From the NCBI GenBank assembly GCA_026545765.1, contig CM048842.1, positions 553,501 through 617,500 of the forward strand: DNA of 64,000 nucleotides. The letters are read 5' to 3'. The position numbers were made by a program, and so were the translations under genes. The stretch comes from Plantago major. Lineage: Eukaryota; Streptophyta; Magnoliopsida; Lamiales; Plantaginaceae. Position 1 is the first letter of the stretch, and each line of letters starts with the position of its first letter. Shown here one piece after another: positions 22,712-35,552 of the stretch. The notes under the pieces were generated by a model that was not told the DNA's origin, did not search any database, and saw only the letters and a program-made list of their open reading frames with translations.

Positions 22712-25110
22712 CATGTATACACATGCTGGAAACGGCCTAAAAGAAAAAGGAGGAAGCGATCAGACAGCAGATAGTACAATGACATCTGAGAGCAGTATAT
22801 AAATCTATGTTCAACTCGAAAATCACAATATATCAGAATGTTTACAATCTCTTCGAACCCGAAACTTTCAAACACGGTAGCAGGGATCCTACAAGTTAGC
22901 TATTCTGTCATACATTTACTTTATGTGGAATTATCATTCACTAACAAGTACACCACACAAGAGTTTAAGGGCTTCAGCTTCCTCTGTACTTCAAACTGAA
23001 ATCCTGGAGTGTGCCTCCACCCGGCCGCTCAAGCTAAAACAGATTAAGTGCCAAAACAGAACATGCATTTTGCGTCTTTCACAAATAACATGCTAAATAA
23101 TGGCAGTCGAGCAGATATCACATAACTAACACCTAGGTTTGAAAGCATTTCCTAGAATCATACGGACAGGAACCTCTTTAACTAATGCAGAGAGCTTCCT
23201 GTACATATAAAATGCACGTTATAAGTCTAGAAAATGACACTCAGAAACCTCGTTCATAGTCTAAAATAACGTACACAACTTAAAGTCAAGAATCAGAGGA
23301 TTGGCGCATGGAAAAAGCCTGAAAAGTTGCAAAACAGACATGCATGACACTCCAAAATACAGGCCAAAATATCATATAAGGCAAGATTCATCTTACCACC
23401 AACAGCGATCCTATAATAAACAACTGCTGGAAGAACAAGAAACTTGATTCTATAACTATCAGATTAAAATAAAATTTTAGAAATTAGGCAACCTGTATCA
23501 ATATTGATCTTCACATCCTATAACCATAAAAAAAAAATATTGAGATGCTCTCTATGCTGAAACTGAATTTGAACCCTTGGATATATTAACTGAAAACGCA
23601 TCACTGTAACATTCCTTCCAAGCTCATTACTAAATACAGGCATAAAAAATCATCACAAAAATTGCCCCCGTGTTAAGTCTTATAACCGTTCTCTGAAGTC
23701 ACTACTGCCTATTTGCCTCTCAAATCCCCATCAATCAGGAACACTCCCATGACAGGAGCCAACTGAACACGCCCTGTGTCACTTGTTGACAGTTCCATCA
23801 CTTTGACTTCAGTTTTATTTACAGCTATTTAAGGATGCAATACGAAACATTAGAAGAGGTGTAAAAGTAAATAGGAGAACACCACTCTGACCACAAGCCG
23901 CAAGAATAGTAGAACCAGGTTTCAGAATCACACTGCCAACAATGAAATTTCACCAATTAAAAGATAAAACACCTAACATGTAACCAACCCATATCATTTT
24001 GGCAAAGCATTCTGCACTTGCTTATCATATTGCAGGTACAGCAGCCACAGAGGCAATATGCCTACCCCTAAAGCAATTCACCTTTCAACCAATCGGCTTA
24101 TTTAGGGCCACATCTATGATGTATCCATATGAATAAATACGAGCTTATCACGTAAAGTCCCACCCAGCCCCCATAACCTCATAATAGTATCAGATTTTAC
24201 CACTTCTCGGTGCCCATCATCTTGCTTAAGAACACAATGCCTGGTCAGATCTCACTTCTGAGCATGTAAAAAGAACATCAATTGTTGCTCCAAGTTCTAA
24301 AATTTGTATAAGCATGCATGCAATTCCATTATTGCCTAACCATTAGAAGCAAACCAGGAAACTTTAAACAATCTTTTCCTTGTGGATTTTCACATCAACT
24401 CCAACTTAGTTCTTGTTAAGCTCCTTAATAAGAAATGATAAAGAAACTCATTTAGATCTTTGCAAAGGCATCCAGATCTTGCGTAAAACCAGAAACTTGC
24501 AGGGAGAAAGAGAGTCCATGGTCCTTGATAAGGCCAGGCCTTTCAGCTTTTTCCATATTGTTCACCTTCTGAACAAAATAACTTAGCTTTCCGCTTCATT
24601 TCCTTGAAAACACATTGAGATGACACTAAAACAAATTATTCATACATATCTCATACTGAAGTTCACACCCAGTTCTGAAGCTTCAACTTCCTTACATCAG
24701 AAAAGAAACAGTTCAAATAGTCTGGTTTTTTTACATCTCCTAGAACTTAAACTCAAGCTTGTTTTCTCAAATCCATGAAAGCTGACATTTCCAAATAACT
24801 CTTCAGCTGGACACGTGAGCCGTAATCGTAAGATCTGGTGGCCATGTAAAATGCACCTCCAATTCTCTGCCCGTCCTACAGCAGTTTCTTCTCAATTCTA
24901 CTCACTGTCATAGACAAATTTTATAAAAATCACGATGCTCCAGTCTCTCAACGGTGGCACTTAGCAGGTGAATACGAGCACTAAGACTTCAGCTTCGATC
25001 ATCGATACAAAAAGTCTATAGTTCTTGGATCATAAGGGGAAAGATAGAAAAAGACTACGCCCTTTAGGGTAGATTGGCTAGTGGTTGGGGGGGGGGGTTG
25101 TGTTCATACC
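22712..25110. other. no gene seen; 3' side of the hnRNP-Q-like gene
   Basis: No open frame of note on either strand over 2.4 kb. The sequence is less AT-extreme than the intergenic DNA to the left, so long 3' untranslated or non-coding transcript sequence is possible. A run of ten or more G lies at 25088-25097. Confidence 0.4.
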
Positions 25111-28100
25111 TTAGTAGTATGATCCAGAACTACTGCTTCCCATGTAACTATTGCCACCTAAACCACGTCGAGAGTAGGAAGACGAGTAGGAACTACCACC
25201 AACCTACAAATCAAATAGACAATGCAGTTTAGAACTGAAAAGGATCATGAGACTGAAATGAAGTAGAAACTAGACATACATCGCCGCCACGGGACATGTA
25301 ATCACCACTAAAGCTTGGAGGGTACACCCCAGCACCATCACTACCACCATACGAGCCTGCACAAAGAAATTATTATGAGCATGGGAGGAAATAACACTTA
25401 TCTTTTTTCATTAGTTCTTATCAAGTTATATAATATACTATGGTATCTTATGCTTACCTCCACTGTAACTCATACCCTGACGACTGCTGCTGTAAAGCCC
25501 ATGAGAATCTTGATTAGACATTGAACCTCTGCCACTGCTGCCATATCCAAGGCTTGACCTCCCAAGCCTATTATTAATTGTACATGAAAAAGTCGGTATA
25601 AAGACAACTGAAGGAAATAAAAGTAAAGAACCAAAATTCAAAACAGTATGTGCACTCACCTATCACTATAAGCATCACCATAGTGTGAAGCACTGCTGCC
25701 AATATCATAATCCAACCGAGCACGAGAGTGGCGTACTCCTGGTTCTGCATAGCGTGGAGGAACATCGTCCTGGCACGCACAATTCTTAATTTTCTCGATT
25801 GAAGGTCTTACATAATAAGAAAGGATGATTTGATATAACTGCACAAACGAAGATGCTTTAAACTTACCATTGCAGAATACGGGCGCTTAGAACCGGAGAT
25901 AGAATCATAATCACGTGCACGCGTCTCACGGTAGGGTGGAGGTGGCCTCTCGTACCTTTGGCTGTATCCATCGTCAGCATAAGCCCTTCTTGCTGTTGAC
26001 TGTGAATGCCCACCTCTAGGCATATCATGGTAGGCAGATCCACGAGGAACATAATCATCCCTAGTATATGATGGTCGTCTCTCTGAGGGAACTCTAGAGT
26101 AGTCCAGAGAGGCTCTGCTCCTAGGTGTGATAAGCTGCTCGCGATGGCCGTAATCCCTCTTCACACTGCTCTTGGGATATGCTGGAACTGCAGGTGAAAA
26201 AATTGAATACATCACGCTATAAGATAAATTGTTTTCACATAAGACAGGGACACACAAACCTAGAGAGAGAGAGAGAGAGAAGAGGCAAACCAGGTGGTCT
26301 TCTGTCGTAGGACCTTGGGAGGGGAGCAACAGGTCTTCTAGGAGGAACAGCCATTAACGGTCTTCTGTCACGAACACTCAAAGGCCTTTTGAACCCACGG
26401 TCAACTACAGGAGGAAGACGTGGCCCAACTCTAGGGCCACGAAGAGGGATGCTGCGTGGAAGAGGACGGTTCCACGAACTTCTAGCACTTCGACTTGGTC
26501 CACGCCCAGGCCTATAGTCTCCACGAACAATATGTTTTCCTTTACCTCTCTGAAGGGGTCTAGATAGCCTGGCCCTAACTTTAAACTGAAAAGATGTTGC
26601 AGGTCAGCTCTGATCAACCATAGCCCATAAAATGAAGGCAACAGAAGAGCATATATCAAAGTTAGAGAAGTGACCTTGTGATCTCCTTCACCCAATTCCT
26701 CATTATTGATACTCTTGGCGCAAATTAATGCTGCGTCATGGGTTTCAAAAGTAACAAACCCAAAATCCTTTCTCCTCGCTGATGGCATATTACGAGCAAG
26801 TTCAACTTTCACAATATCTCCATATTGTTTGAGGAGCTTCCTAACATAATCCTCGTCCCAGGAAGCAGACAGCCCATCCAGGAAAACAGTTTTAACCTGA
26901 GATATGAACTTGGGCTTAGCAAAGCATGGGGAAGATGCAAAGAAGACGAAAAAGAACACAAAACTCAACAATTATACACTTGAAACATTATTTGGAATAA
27001 TCCCCATGAAAGGAACTACATATACAATAAATATTTTGCATGCCTCATGCACAAGCAACATAAGTAGCCATGCATGAGTAAAGAATGCTTGATTTTACAT
27101 TCAGAGATGAATGGCTAAATTCAAAGTCAAATACACAGGAAGCATCAACTTCTAAATGTCATGACCATTTTAGAGGCAAATCGACTCAATAGAAAGCCAT
27201 CACTATTCCTGAAGAGAATCCTCAACAACAAGATTCTCAGTGGGAAAAAAAAAACTAAATGTCCGAATATAGTACAAACTGCATATAACTCACTAGAGGG
27301 AGTATCTATTCATCCCAATTTTTATGCAGAACACAAGGACTAGAATATTAATTCCAAAAACATGTAACTCGTAGAACAAATCAAACAATATACTTATCAT
27401 AAACTATGAGAATGAGACAGAGCCACATCAAATGTAAAAGATGGTGCATGTGAGCTGAAACCAACATCATGATTTTTCAGGCAGCCAAGCAGATAGCTTG
27501 TCCGAGCATATACCTGAGCCATAATTTCGTCACCAGGATCTATAAATGAGTCTGCAAATGAAACCTTAGCAGGCCTATCTGTTCCAAACACTATATCTCT
27601 CTTCTGCAAACGCTTATAAGCATCCATAGCCTCAGACCGGGAAGCAAATTCTAGGAATGCGAAACCTCTATTCATTCCTGCATTGTTACTGTCTTCAACC
27701 AGTGTCAAATCCTCAATATTGTCTATGCCATATTGCTTCAACTTGTCCTTTAACTGGAAGACCATTTAATAGAAAGAGTTGCAAATAAGTAACTAGTGCA
27801 ATGGAAAACTACACTATGCAATGTGCTGCTGCACGATAATAGGTCTGATCTACTTACAGCTTCTTTACTCCATGTCCTGCATATATTGCCTAAAAATAGA
27901 GTATCACTATCCTGGCTTGGGCTGATGCCACATTGCTTGCCATGAACCTGGAATTCAGGTTGTCAAGATGCAAACTTAATGTAAAAAATCAGAAGTCAGA
28001 GGCAATGCAGAATTGAGTAATACCACAGGATTTTTAAGCTGAGTACAAGCTCGTTTAGCTTGCTCCACAGTTGCAAAGCGCAAGAATGCAAAACCCTTAT

Positions 28101-30047
28101 TTTTCTTAGTCAGTGGATTCATCATAAGCCTGACTTCAGTTATCTCTCCAACCTCACCAAACACTTTCCTGAGATCATTCTCAGTAGCATCCTTGTCCAA
28201 TCCCCCTACAAAAATTTCAAACTCCTTTCTCTTGCGTCTTTCTTTAACGATCTCATGATGTTCTTCTTCTTCAGCAACATCAACCATCTCGGCATGCTCC
28301 ACCCCTCCATGTTCCTCATCTTCCTCTGGTTCAAGTTCTTCAGCTACAACTTCCTCTTCCTCGGCCAGATCAGCCTCTTCCTCCTCACCAACATCGGCCT
28401 CCTCAGGTTCTTCTTCAGGCTCATCCCCATCCTCATGAGGATCCTGTTCAATATCCTTCTCGTCGTAGTCTACTCCAACATCCTCCTCAGGTTCATATTC
28501 AGCGTCATGGTCCTCCAAGTCTAGCCGCTCATCTTTTTCATACTCTTCAACTGGTCCTTTCACATCCTCGTCCTCTGCCAGGTAAAAACAGGAGAAAGTC
28601 CAGTGGAAGTCAGTGACTGAACCATAAAATGTCAAGCACTCGCTAAATGTTGTCATTGAGTGGATTTCCTAAATCAGAAATAAGCTCTGTCGCTGCAATC
28701 ACCGGAATATGTTCCCAAGATTTATAGTTTAATATTATGCGAAACAAAAGAATGCTGTACTGCTCCTCCATGAGCACCAAGTCAAATTGATCTCCAGAGC
28801 TTACAAAACCATATATAGATGATTTATCCTTTTGCGACTGCACCCTGATATTAAGAAAGGTAACAATTTACCATAGATGCATTAGCCAATAATTGCTCAC
28901 CCACTGCTGTTTCAGGCAACTAATCACTCTAAAGTGAGAAGTGCTTCAGAAGTTTCAAACAGCATCTAAGTATTTAAAGTCAGAACTCAACTGATCTTGT
29001 GCAGTCAGCAGAAATCAGAGGCCAGAGGTCTCAAAAGGATATGATTTGCTAGGGTGGCATGACACAGTTAGGAACTTATGAACTAGTTCTTTTTATGTTT
29101 TTTTTTCTCAATACATCTCCGAGTGCCATACCTATGGAGAATGCATTGGAGTAGGCAAACTGGGCCATAAATTCAGAATTAAACATCACATGAGATGAGC
29201 TGTGCGCCGTGCGGCTAACCACTGAGAGAGTAACGGAGTAATCATCCCTAACAATGTCGTTTATGAAAAAAAATCAGACATGACAAAACAAAACCAATTT
29301 TTCATATGGGAAAACGATCGATACCTTGCCATAGATTAAAGCATCGAGATTTACTAACGCTTTTCGTTTAGTAACCAGCTCAGACAACGACAACTATCCA
29401 CCAGAGGTTAAATGCTATTCACTTTCCGTAACTACCAAAACTTGAAAATATAATTACAAGATACTTCAATTACAATTTACAAAACCTGCTGCTGGGAAAT
29501 GCTACTTGAAAACCTCCTACTCAATAACTAGAATGAGGCAAACATAGATCCCTCTAGCATCAATAGATCCATCATAGAAAGGGCACATTGTACAGCAAAG
29601 AAGCTAACTTCCAACATTGTCCTCTCAATCCATTCAGCTGAATTGACCAGGTTACAAACAATGCAAAAACCCGAAAACTAAAACATGCAAAGATAACATC
29701 ACTATCTATGAGAATTCAATCAACCAACCAAACTAGAAAAAGCTTCACCTCCAGCTCAATCATAAAAATTTGAAATTCAAACACATACAAGAAAATTCAC
29801 AGGCGGATCTTGGACAATTAAACACCAAATCAACTAATTAACAAAAAAAAAACTTACTCTTCGCAAAAGCATCTCCGTTTTCTTCCTCGCCATTAATATC
29901 TTCTTCCGGCTCAGATTCCACCATTATCGGCGCCATTGGTTCCTCAACCTTGACCAATTCCTTCTCCTCCACCTCCTGCTGAGCTTTAGCTCTTCCGCGC
30001 GTAGCTCGCTTACCAGGCCCAGCTTTCTTCGTCACTCTCGGCGGCAT
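25111..30047 (-). CDS. hnRNP-Q-like RNA-binding protein, three RRMs
   Basis: Eleven exons: 30047-29858, 28574-28024, 27947-27858, 27753-27514, 26896-26675, 26585-26291, 26187-25868, 25769-25660, 25567-25458, 25356-25280, 25203-25111. All have GT-AG borders and consistent phases, giving 765 residues. Residues 1-30 are basic; about 64-170 are extremely Glu/Asp-rich. RRM1 (about 181-255) has IFVGGL and KGFAFLRF; RRM2 (about 261-340) LFLGNI and RGFAFLEF; RRM3 (358-431) VFLDGL and KDFGFVTF, the RNP2 and RNP1 pairs. The rest is Arg/Tyr/Ser/Gly-rich and low complexity. This is the order of plant hnRNP-Q-type proteins related to LIF2 (a partner of the Polycomb protein LHP1), specifically the long acidic-headed form; nuclear RNA binding is inferred. 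No defect seen. Confidence 0.92.
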
Positions 30048-30200
30048 AATTTCAGATCAAAGCTACGAAACTAGATGAAATTGAGAATCGATTAAGCAGA
30101 ATTGCGGAAAAATAGCTCAATTTGGGTGGAATTTATGGTGTGCGTTGTGAGTCGGTAGAAACTGAAACCCTAGAAATATTGAGGAAATCTGATTGTGAGT
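30048..30200 (-). promoter_or_regulatory. 5' leader and proximal promoter of the hnRNP-Q-like gene
   Basis: The sequence upstream of the ATG at 30047 is mixed in composition and shows no clear TATA box, as is common for housekeeping-type plant genes. Confidence 0.35.
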
Positions 30201-30316
30201 GCAATTTACCATAGCTCTTTTAACCTCTTGGGAAAGATTCCATGTGCACGGGTGCACTGGATTGTTGCCATGTAGATGATGATTAGTAGGCTATTTGCAT
30301 TAGAATTCACTATCCC

Positions 30317-30488
30317 TTTTTTTTTTTTTTTAAATGGATGCAACAATAGGACTTCTCAGGGGGTCACCCATCCTAGTACTACTCTCTCACAAACATGCTT
30401 AACTTCGGTGTTCTGATGGAATCCGGTGCATTAGTGCTGGTATGATCGTACCCATCCATTTTAATTGAGATAACCTATATTGTGTTTG
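30317..30488 (-). mobile_element. 5S-derived retroposon with poly(A) tail
   Basis: Read on the minus strand: a 35-base leader, a 118-base 5S rRNA-like body, ATTTA, then a 15-base A run. It is flanked on both sides by the direct repeat ACTATCCC (plus-strand 30309-30316 and 30489-30496), which directly abuts the poly(A) and the leader. Tail plus short direct repeats is the mark of LINE-mediated retroposition. It is either a retroposed 5S transcript or a 5S-headed SINE-like element. Confidence 0.65.
30336..30453 (-). pseudogene. 5S rRNA-like sequence (diverged)
   Basis: The minus strand runs from GGGTACGATCATACCAGCAC through GAAGTTAAGC and AGTACTAGGATGGGTGACC to GTTGCATCC, matching plant 5S rRNA end to end with about a dozen substitutions. 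The box A-like and box C-like internal promoter words are intact; the intermediate element region is changed. It is a single copy with no 5S array around it and no T-run terminator, so it is unlikely to make functional rRNA. Confidence 0.85.
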
Positions 30489-30876
30489 ACTATCCCATTA
30501 AGATGGAGCATTTATTTAGTTTATAAATAGATAATTGAATCCAACTTAATTATGTTTATTCTTTCTTTCAAAACCTATAAAATTTTAATTTTATACCAAA
30601 TACAAATTTTAACAACTCAATTAAAATTTAATCAATATTCATCAATTTACCTCAATTAAAATGGACTCAATTATAATTCCGATCCAAACAGCCCGTAACT
30701 ATTTTTTTTTATAATTTCGAAAAACGATTGGAGCTCATATCCGCTATCATTTTGTTGCACACCGTGACAACGTATAAAACTTATAAGATGCGATGCTTCT
30801 CATGAGATCATCAAACATGATAAATAAAATAATATTCGCAATTACTGTAAAAGAACAAGCCTGCAAATTCGACATT

Positions 30877-31117
30877 TATCCCTCCGTTCCGAGTTCAACT
30901 TCATGCGGACCCGGACACAAATTTTAAGAGAAGAATGATAAAAATATGAGAGATGTTGATAAAGTAGGAAAGAGGATGAATAAAGTATTATATATATTGA
31001 ATAGAGTATGGGAGATAATGAATAAAGTAGATAGATTTTTAATTTAAGGGATGAGAAGTTGAAATTGAGACGTCCCAAAATCGAATACCAGAAGTTGAAA
31101 TCTGGACGGATGGAGTA
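30877..31117. mobile_element. Stowaway MITE
   Basis: TA-flanked, about 240 bp. Ends TCCCTCCGTTCCGAGTTCAAC and inverted GTTGAAATCTGGACGGATGGA. Confidence 0.8.
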
Positions 31118-31694
31118 TATTTATGTTTATATTCCGTTCTTGGCCTTTTCGGTTAAAAAATTCTCTTTCCTTTTCGTCCATCATTTTATTCGCCTCTCAT
31201 TTATTCATTCTATTTCAAGAAGTATCAGGTTGCGAGTTGTGTTATTTCTTTATTTGAAACCTTTGATAATTATGCCCATAGAATAAAGGAACATCTGCAT
31301 TGAGATGACGGGGCTGTCGAAAGCACGAACACATTGCACGTATTAGCGCATAACTATATCACGCTTTGTTGTGGGCACATATTAAAAAGCATGTGTGAAT
31401 GTTTTTGAATTGTAGAATGTTAAATGATCGTCAGGGTTAGGATTAATCATTTACCAGAGATATGATCCTAAGCATGTGTTGAATTGTAATTCATGTTGGC
31501 TCCAGCTGATTTCCATCTATGTTTATTTCAATGTTTCTTCAAAAAATTAGTTAGCTAGCATGACTTATTGTGCCCACGTCAATTTTAATATATATTATTT
31601 GACGGGAAGCTCCTCGGGATCATTTGTCGTTTCCTTTATATTCATAGCAAATATCATTCATCTAGTAATGAGGAAAGGTGTTAGTACGCGGAAT
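31118..31694. other. no gene seen
   Basis: Short non-homologous frames only. Confidence 0.4.
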
Positions 31695-32184
31695 GTGCCC
31701 GGGCTTCATGCCCAGGGGTTACGAGCCCGGCATGCATATAGTACTAAAATGCTGTGTACTCCGCGAACCATGCCTCCTAGGTTTTGCCTCGATGGGTCGG
31801 ACCCGCCTTGTTTTTTTTCCTACTATATCGGGCATCCTGCTAGGTCGCTAACTACTAGAATGGTCCCCCGTCACCTTTCTCCGTGTGTGTATGAAAATGG
31901 CACGGGCTTCATTCCCGGATGGTTGCCCAACAACTTACTGATGCTATGAACTCCATGCCCGGACCACCAGGCCCGAGAGTTACTAACCGGGCGTGCAAAA
32001 ACTACTAAAATGTTGTGTCCCACGCGAACCATGCCTCTTATGCTTTGTTCCGATGAGTCGGGTCCACCTCGTTTATTTCCTACTAGATTGGGCATCCTGT
32101 ATGGCCGATAGCAATTTGGTTAGTCTCCCTAGTCTTCTCCGTGCGTGTATGAAAAGGGTTCGGGCTTAATGTCCGGATGGTTGC
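31695..32184. repeat. two-copy tandem repeat, unit about 258 bp
   Basis: Both units contain, in order, CCGGGC words, TACTAAAATG, GCGAACCATGCCTC, a CGATG(G/A)GTCGG word, TCCTACTA, GGGCATCCTG, CTCCGTG(T/C)GTGTATGAAAA and CGGATGGTTGC. Starts of the matching words are offset by 257-261 bp. GC content is much higher than in the flanks. Copies are clearly diverged. No coding function recognised. Confidence 0.8.
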
Positions 32185-32189
32185 GGCAC

Positions 32190-33438
32190 GAACTTAAATG
32201 GTGCTAGAGGAAGAGTTTTACGAATAAACTTAAGCAATATAGATACAAAATCCTTAACCAAGTCTTATATCTTATTTGAATCCTTCAATATTTTTATTAC
32301 CATGTTTTACAGAAGGAAGGATACAATTTGGGGCTGTTTCACAGTAACCAGGTCACGTGTTGGGGTCAAAATGTAATATTGGTTTTTATATGGGCCTATA
32401 GTACATCCTACCCGAGTGATGAGCTGGCAAGACGAAAAGTTGCAGTGATTGGTAAGCACTTATATATGAATTCGTAAGAAACCATGGTCAGGTGTTCAAA
32501 GTGTAAAAAAACTTCGTATGTTGGATTATATCGTAAAAAACCCATTTATTTTCACTAGTATTAGACAAAATCTTTTTCATGAATAAAGGAATACACGCAA
32601 CAACTTTGCTTGTTCTTGGGGGATTAAATATGGATCAAGTAAACTTTGTGCAACCTTTTAAGCTTGTTACATACTATGGTTTGTCTGACATGGATTGAAT
32701 GTTGAGGGTAAACAAAACAATGGATGTAACATGGAAGCTCTGTGAAAAGAGATTCCATTGTATTTGCATTTTGGTCAAATTAAGTTTTAATATCTCAAAG
32801 TGACACATGTTATTTAATTGTGCAACACACGAATCAGTTGCAACCGAAATTAGTGATCAAAATCTTGCATGGCTTGTTTTGGTCACCAAAAATGATTTTC
32901 CTATGTGATAATGAGGCATCAATCAATTAAGTACTCATAGTTGGCCAGGGGAGGAGACGGGACGAAATATAAAATTCACGTGTTTTACTCTTATACTTTT
33001 GAAAACATTAATTTTATTATAGCATTTCACCCCTCCAAAATCTTAAACTAACATTTCGACTCACCCTTCCCCCTGGGTATATTTTCTTTTCTCATTTTCC
33101 ACCTATATCATTCATTTAATTATACCACCTACATTAACCACTTTCAAACAATTCTAAACTTAACCCTTAACCCGCAATTCTATTCAAATAGTGAGGTCAA
33201 AATTTTGATTTATACATGCATTGGGGGATTTAATTTGTACTTAATTCAATAGTACGTGCACATGTTATTACAGTTTTAAGAAACAAACTTGAATTATGCA
33301 ACCCATTTTTATTTCTCGAAAAAGTGATTAGAAATCGACGATTCAAAAGAACCCTAGGCGATTAGCTAAATCCTACTGCTTTAGACATAATTACTCATGT
33401 TCGTATGCCGTACATTATTCCGCGTTTTGACAACTGCT
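32190..33438. other. no gene seen
   Basis: AT-rich flank of the CACTA element without supported features. Confidence 0.45.
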
Positions 33439-33469
33439 TTACACTACAAGAAAACAGGGTTTTAGCGAC

Positions 33470-33810
33470 GGATAAGCCCCTTCCGATCCGTCGCTAAGGC
33501 CTTAGCGACGGATAGACACCCATCTTAATGACGGGCGCCTCTAAGGCGAATTAGCGACGGATAACACAGAATTGGCGACGGATGGGCGTTGACCCTTCCG
33601 TCGCCATTAGAGACGGATAATTATCCGTCTCTAATCTAATTAGGGCTAGAACGCCCTAATTCGTTATTATCTGTCGCTAAATAACGAATTAGGGAGTGCT
33701 ACCCTAATTCATAGTTAGCGACGGATCCGTCGCTAAATTACGAATTAGGGCGTTCTTTCCCTAATTCGTAGTTTAGCGACGGATAATTATCCGTCGCTAA
33801 ACTACTTTTT
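33470..33810. repeat. CACTA left subterminal repeat array
   Basis: About ten copies of TTAGCGACGGATAA or its complement, several facing each other to form palindromes such as GCGACGGATAATTATCCGTC. These are the expected binding sites of a TNPA-type protein. Confidence 0.85.
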
Positions 33811-34021
33811 ATTTAAAAAAAATTTTTAAAAATTATTTTATAATTTTCACCTGTTTTTTCAACCAATATAATAGTGATATGTCACAAAGGGGAAATTGCA
33901 TTAATTAACAACAACGATTCGTCAAAAAAACAAATTATCCAAAATAAAGTCTACATATCCGAATAGAAATCCAAATATCCAACAAAGTAAAAAGTAGCAT
34001 AGTATCCAAAACATCACAACA

Positions 34022-34562
34022 TCAACGAGAGGCAGTAGGGGTATTCTCGCTCATATACTGACAGAGCTCTTCCATCCTCTGATTCATACGAGCATGCTCA
34101 TCCCTGAGATTTCCAATCTCAGTCTGGAGAGGAGTCACTGCTTGATTCACCATATGCTCGACCTGCACCTGTGTGTAAACACCACCATGTCCCTGAGATT
34201 ACTGTTGGACACGGAGAAGCTCTCCGGCAGTGTCTCGCCATAACTACCAAGACCATAAACCCGACCCTTGTTGTCGGGTGGGTTGACCTGTAGAAAGATC
34301 CGGTCTTGTTCTTCCACGGACAACTCCTCACCTCGAGCGACCTCTCATGATGATCCGCTCCACCTCACTCTGTAATAGTCAAGTGTATACGAAATGAGCT
34401 ACAATTTCATATTTAATTTATAATACACATGCATATACAACTGTGACACTTAGCAAATACACATACCGCAATAAGCTCGGACTTCTGGACCACCCAAACA
34501 CCGTTCTTGAACTTCCCCATCTTCATTTGCTCTAGGCAAGTCTTGGGTTTATTCAGGTTCAG
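34022..34562 (-). pseudogene. 3' exons of a Ptta/En/Spm-type CACTA protein
   Basis: Exon 34562-34467 reads LNLNKPKTCLEQMKMGKFKN and on to KSELIA between AG and GT sites. The next exon from 34369 reads SEVERIIMRGRSR, then in a shifted frame EEQDRIFLQV and NKGRVYGLGSYGETL, the hallmark block of the plant transposase family Ptta/En/Spm (Transposase_24), then a coiled-coil tail ending at the TGA at 34022-34024. At least one single-base frameshift near 34335 breaks the frame and another lies near 34170. Its upstream exon is now 10 kb away at 44945-45214, separated by the LTR element. Confidence 0.75.
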
Positions 34563-34663
34563 CTAAAGAATATTATATATTGCAACAAGTAGTTAGTAAG
34601 TTGGTAGGAATGCAAACAAGTGGTAAATTGGTATAAATGAAAGCAATACACATGTGTACAAAT

Positions 34664-35552
34664 TGTTGAGGGGTAAAACCTCGAACACTAACTAAACTAT
34701 TACAAGTAACCTAATCTAGGATCCGCCTCCTACTTGAAGTCCGAAGCAAGACTGGTCCGAGCTAGAGTACCTGAAAGGGCTAGGGGGGGGGGGTTAGAAT
34801 GGGTTACCCGGATTGCATATGTCAATCCGTTACTCAAGAGAGAGTTGGAAGCTCTCAATGTAATAGTTATGAGGAAGGTTATGAAATCAAGAGTGTTTAT
34901 CACTTGGGAATTGTGACTTACCTTAAGGTCTTGGACCTTGTGCTATACTTATAGTTATCATATCTTATGAGATTGCTCACAAGATGATGCCAAGTGTATG
35001 CTTTAGATTTGGACACCAATGCTACATTTGGCCCATGGCCCATTAGTAGATAGTAATCCCATACTAGTTAATGGGCCTGGGGGGTAGTTTGGACCTTTCC
35101 CTCTGAGAGTACTGTTCCGCATGTTGGGTCCGTGTAAATTTCTTGGACAGATCTGTATGCTTGGTTGATCTGGCCTTAGGCAACTCAAGGTGTCCGGACC
35201 TAGAGTTCCACGGAAGTATCTCATTGGTTCCGTTATATACGTTTGGTCTTACTGTGATGGTGGCGTCCGAGATTCTCTCGTCCGGTCCGTTTAGCATCTT
35301 AGGACTGACAGTTTGTGGTACTTGGAAGGACCATGTGACCTTTTGTCAGGTTCGGAAGTCATCCATCTAGCTTGGTCGGACCTAGCTGAAATGGCGTGCT
35401 GACTTGTAAATACTAGTTGACCTGAGATGGTTTCCTTTATGTCGGGCCATACGAAGGTCGGACTAGCAATGAATAGGCTCTCTCAGCCTTGATGCGCTTC
35501 AGGACACGCTCTATGGCGCCCTTAACGGATTGGACACATGTCTGTATCAACA
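34664..35552 (-). repeat. 3' LTR (element read on the minus strand)
   Basis: 889 bp, nearly identical to the LTR at 43997-44904. The main differences are a missing GGTAAGAGACTT-like 12-base piece near 34829, different lengths of a G run near 34787, and a handful of substitutions. Confidence 0.93.

Noticed and set aside
28060..28524. Plus-strand 154-codon hydrophobic frame
   Set aside because: It is antisense to the acidic exon and RRM1 of the hnRNP-Q-like gene.
30336..30453. Functional 5S rRNA gene
   Set aside because: Single copy, about a dozen changes, no T-run terminator and a poly(A) tail with flanking repeats favour a retroposed copy.
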